Below, in pieces: positions 6,676-6,906 of a stretch of DNA of 6,906 bases. The notes under the pieces were generated by a model that was given only the letters and a program-made list of their open reading frames with translations, was not told where the DNA came from and did no database searches. The stretch's first letter is position 1; the number at the start of each line of letters is the position of its first letter. The position numbers and the translations under genes were made by a program. The stretch is taken from the NCBI GenBank assembly GCA_902373595.1, contig CABKMX010000055.1, positions 1 to 6,906 on the forward strand. The letters are read 5' to 3'. Source of the DNA: an uncultured Christensenellaceae bacterium. Lineage in GTDB: Bacteria > Bacillota > Clostridia > Christensenellales > UBA3700.

Positions 6676-6906
6676 TCACCGCGACAGCATGTCGCAGAAT
6701 TCGTCGAACCAATTGGTCGTCGTGTCGTACTCATAGCCCGTGAGTCTGTCGGTCGTCAAACTCTCGGTCGTTCCGTCCTCGGTGACAGCCGAAAAGACTA
6801 CGTCCTCGGAATATTCCGCCGCGGTCTCCGCCTCGACAACAGGCTCTTCGTTGAACATCACCACGTTGGTGATTACGAGCGAAGCAATCAGCGCGACCAG
6901 CAACAA
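6676..6906 (-). CDS. Small membrane protein in the ftsL position, N-terminus beyond window
   Basis: The final 76 codons of a gene that starts outside the window are visible. It opens in the middle of a hydrophobic segment (about residues 1-18 as seen), followed by a tail of about 58 residues with 16 acidic residues, two Arg, no Lys and many Thr, ending in an aromatic and acidic stretch (NWFDEF). In Bacillota dcw clusters this slot, just before the class B PBP, usually holds ftsL, a one-helix protein with an extracellular coiled coil. The single membrane helix and position fit, but I see no leucine-zipper heptads in the tail, so FtsL identity is not supported by sequence. If the helix has the FtsL orientation, the acidic tail is outside the cell. 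A TTG at the very edge (6904-6906) could be read as a start, but that would put the membrane helix at residue 1. A start outside the window is more likely. Confidence 0.7.
   Translation of the reverse strand: MLLVALIASLVITNVVMFNEEPVVEAETAAEYSEDVVFSAVTEDGTTESLTTDRLTGYEYDTTTNWFDEFCDMLSR

Noticed and set aside
1..6906. A novel accessory, defence or mobile system
   Set aside because: All coding capacity is explained by a conventional cell-wall and division cluster. There are no direct-repeat arrays, transposase or integrase motifs, tRNA-like folds or unexplained long gaps.

Overview
The window is a stretch of a dcw (division and cell wall) cluster, and every gene lies on the minus strand. In transcription order (right to left) it holds the 3' end of a small membrane protein in the usual ftsL position (6676-6906, cut by the window edge), a SpoVD/FtsI-type class B penicillin-binding protein with one PASTA domain (4703-6598), murE (3110-4549), mraY (2306-3113, visibly broken), murD (942-2300) and ftsW/spoVE (951 to beyond position 1, cut by the window edge). 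The order matches the Bacillus subtilis cluster (spoVD-murE-mraY-murD-spoVE), with no murF between murE and mraY.

The organism is most likely a Gram-positive Bacillota member, probably an uncultured Clostridia-type lineage. The reasons are the SpoVD-type PBP with a C-terminal PASTA domain, the gene order, strong AGGAGG-like ribosome binding sites, and GC-rich codon use (many GCG, CGC, GTC and TCG codons). MurE carries the DNPR motif, so the peptidoglycan stem is predicted to contain meso-diaminopimelate. Whether the organism sporulates cannot be decided from this window.

Layout: 6599-6675 is a short spacer with the spoVD ribosome binding site and a small hairpin. 4550-4702 is a 153-base spacer with a strong bulged hairpin and the murE ribosome binding site. 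From murE onwards the genes are tightly packed: murE and mraY overlap by ATGA, mraY and murD are 5 bases apart, and murD and ftsW appear to overlap by 10 bases. There is no gene-free stretch longer than 300 bases.

Together these genes make lipid I from UDP-MurNAc (MurD adds D-Glu, MurE adds the diamino acid, MraY transfers the product to undecaprenyl phosphate) and polymerise and crosslink the resulting wall (FtsW glycosyltransferase with its cognate class B PBP).

The main anomaly is mraY. Its first transmembrane helix is in one frame and the rest is in another, and about 55-60 residues that should lie between them, including the conserved GTPTMGG-containing loop, are absent. MraY is essential in wall-bearing bacteria, so this is either an assembly error or a lesion covered by another copy. 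I see no mobile element, CRISPR array, RNA gene or novel defence-type system here.
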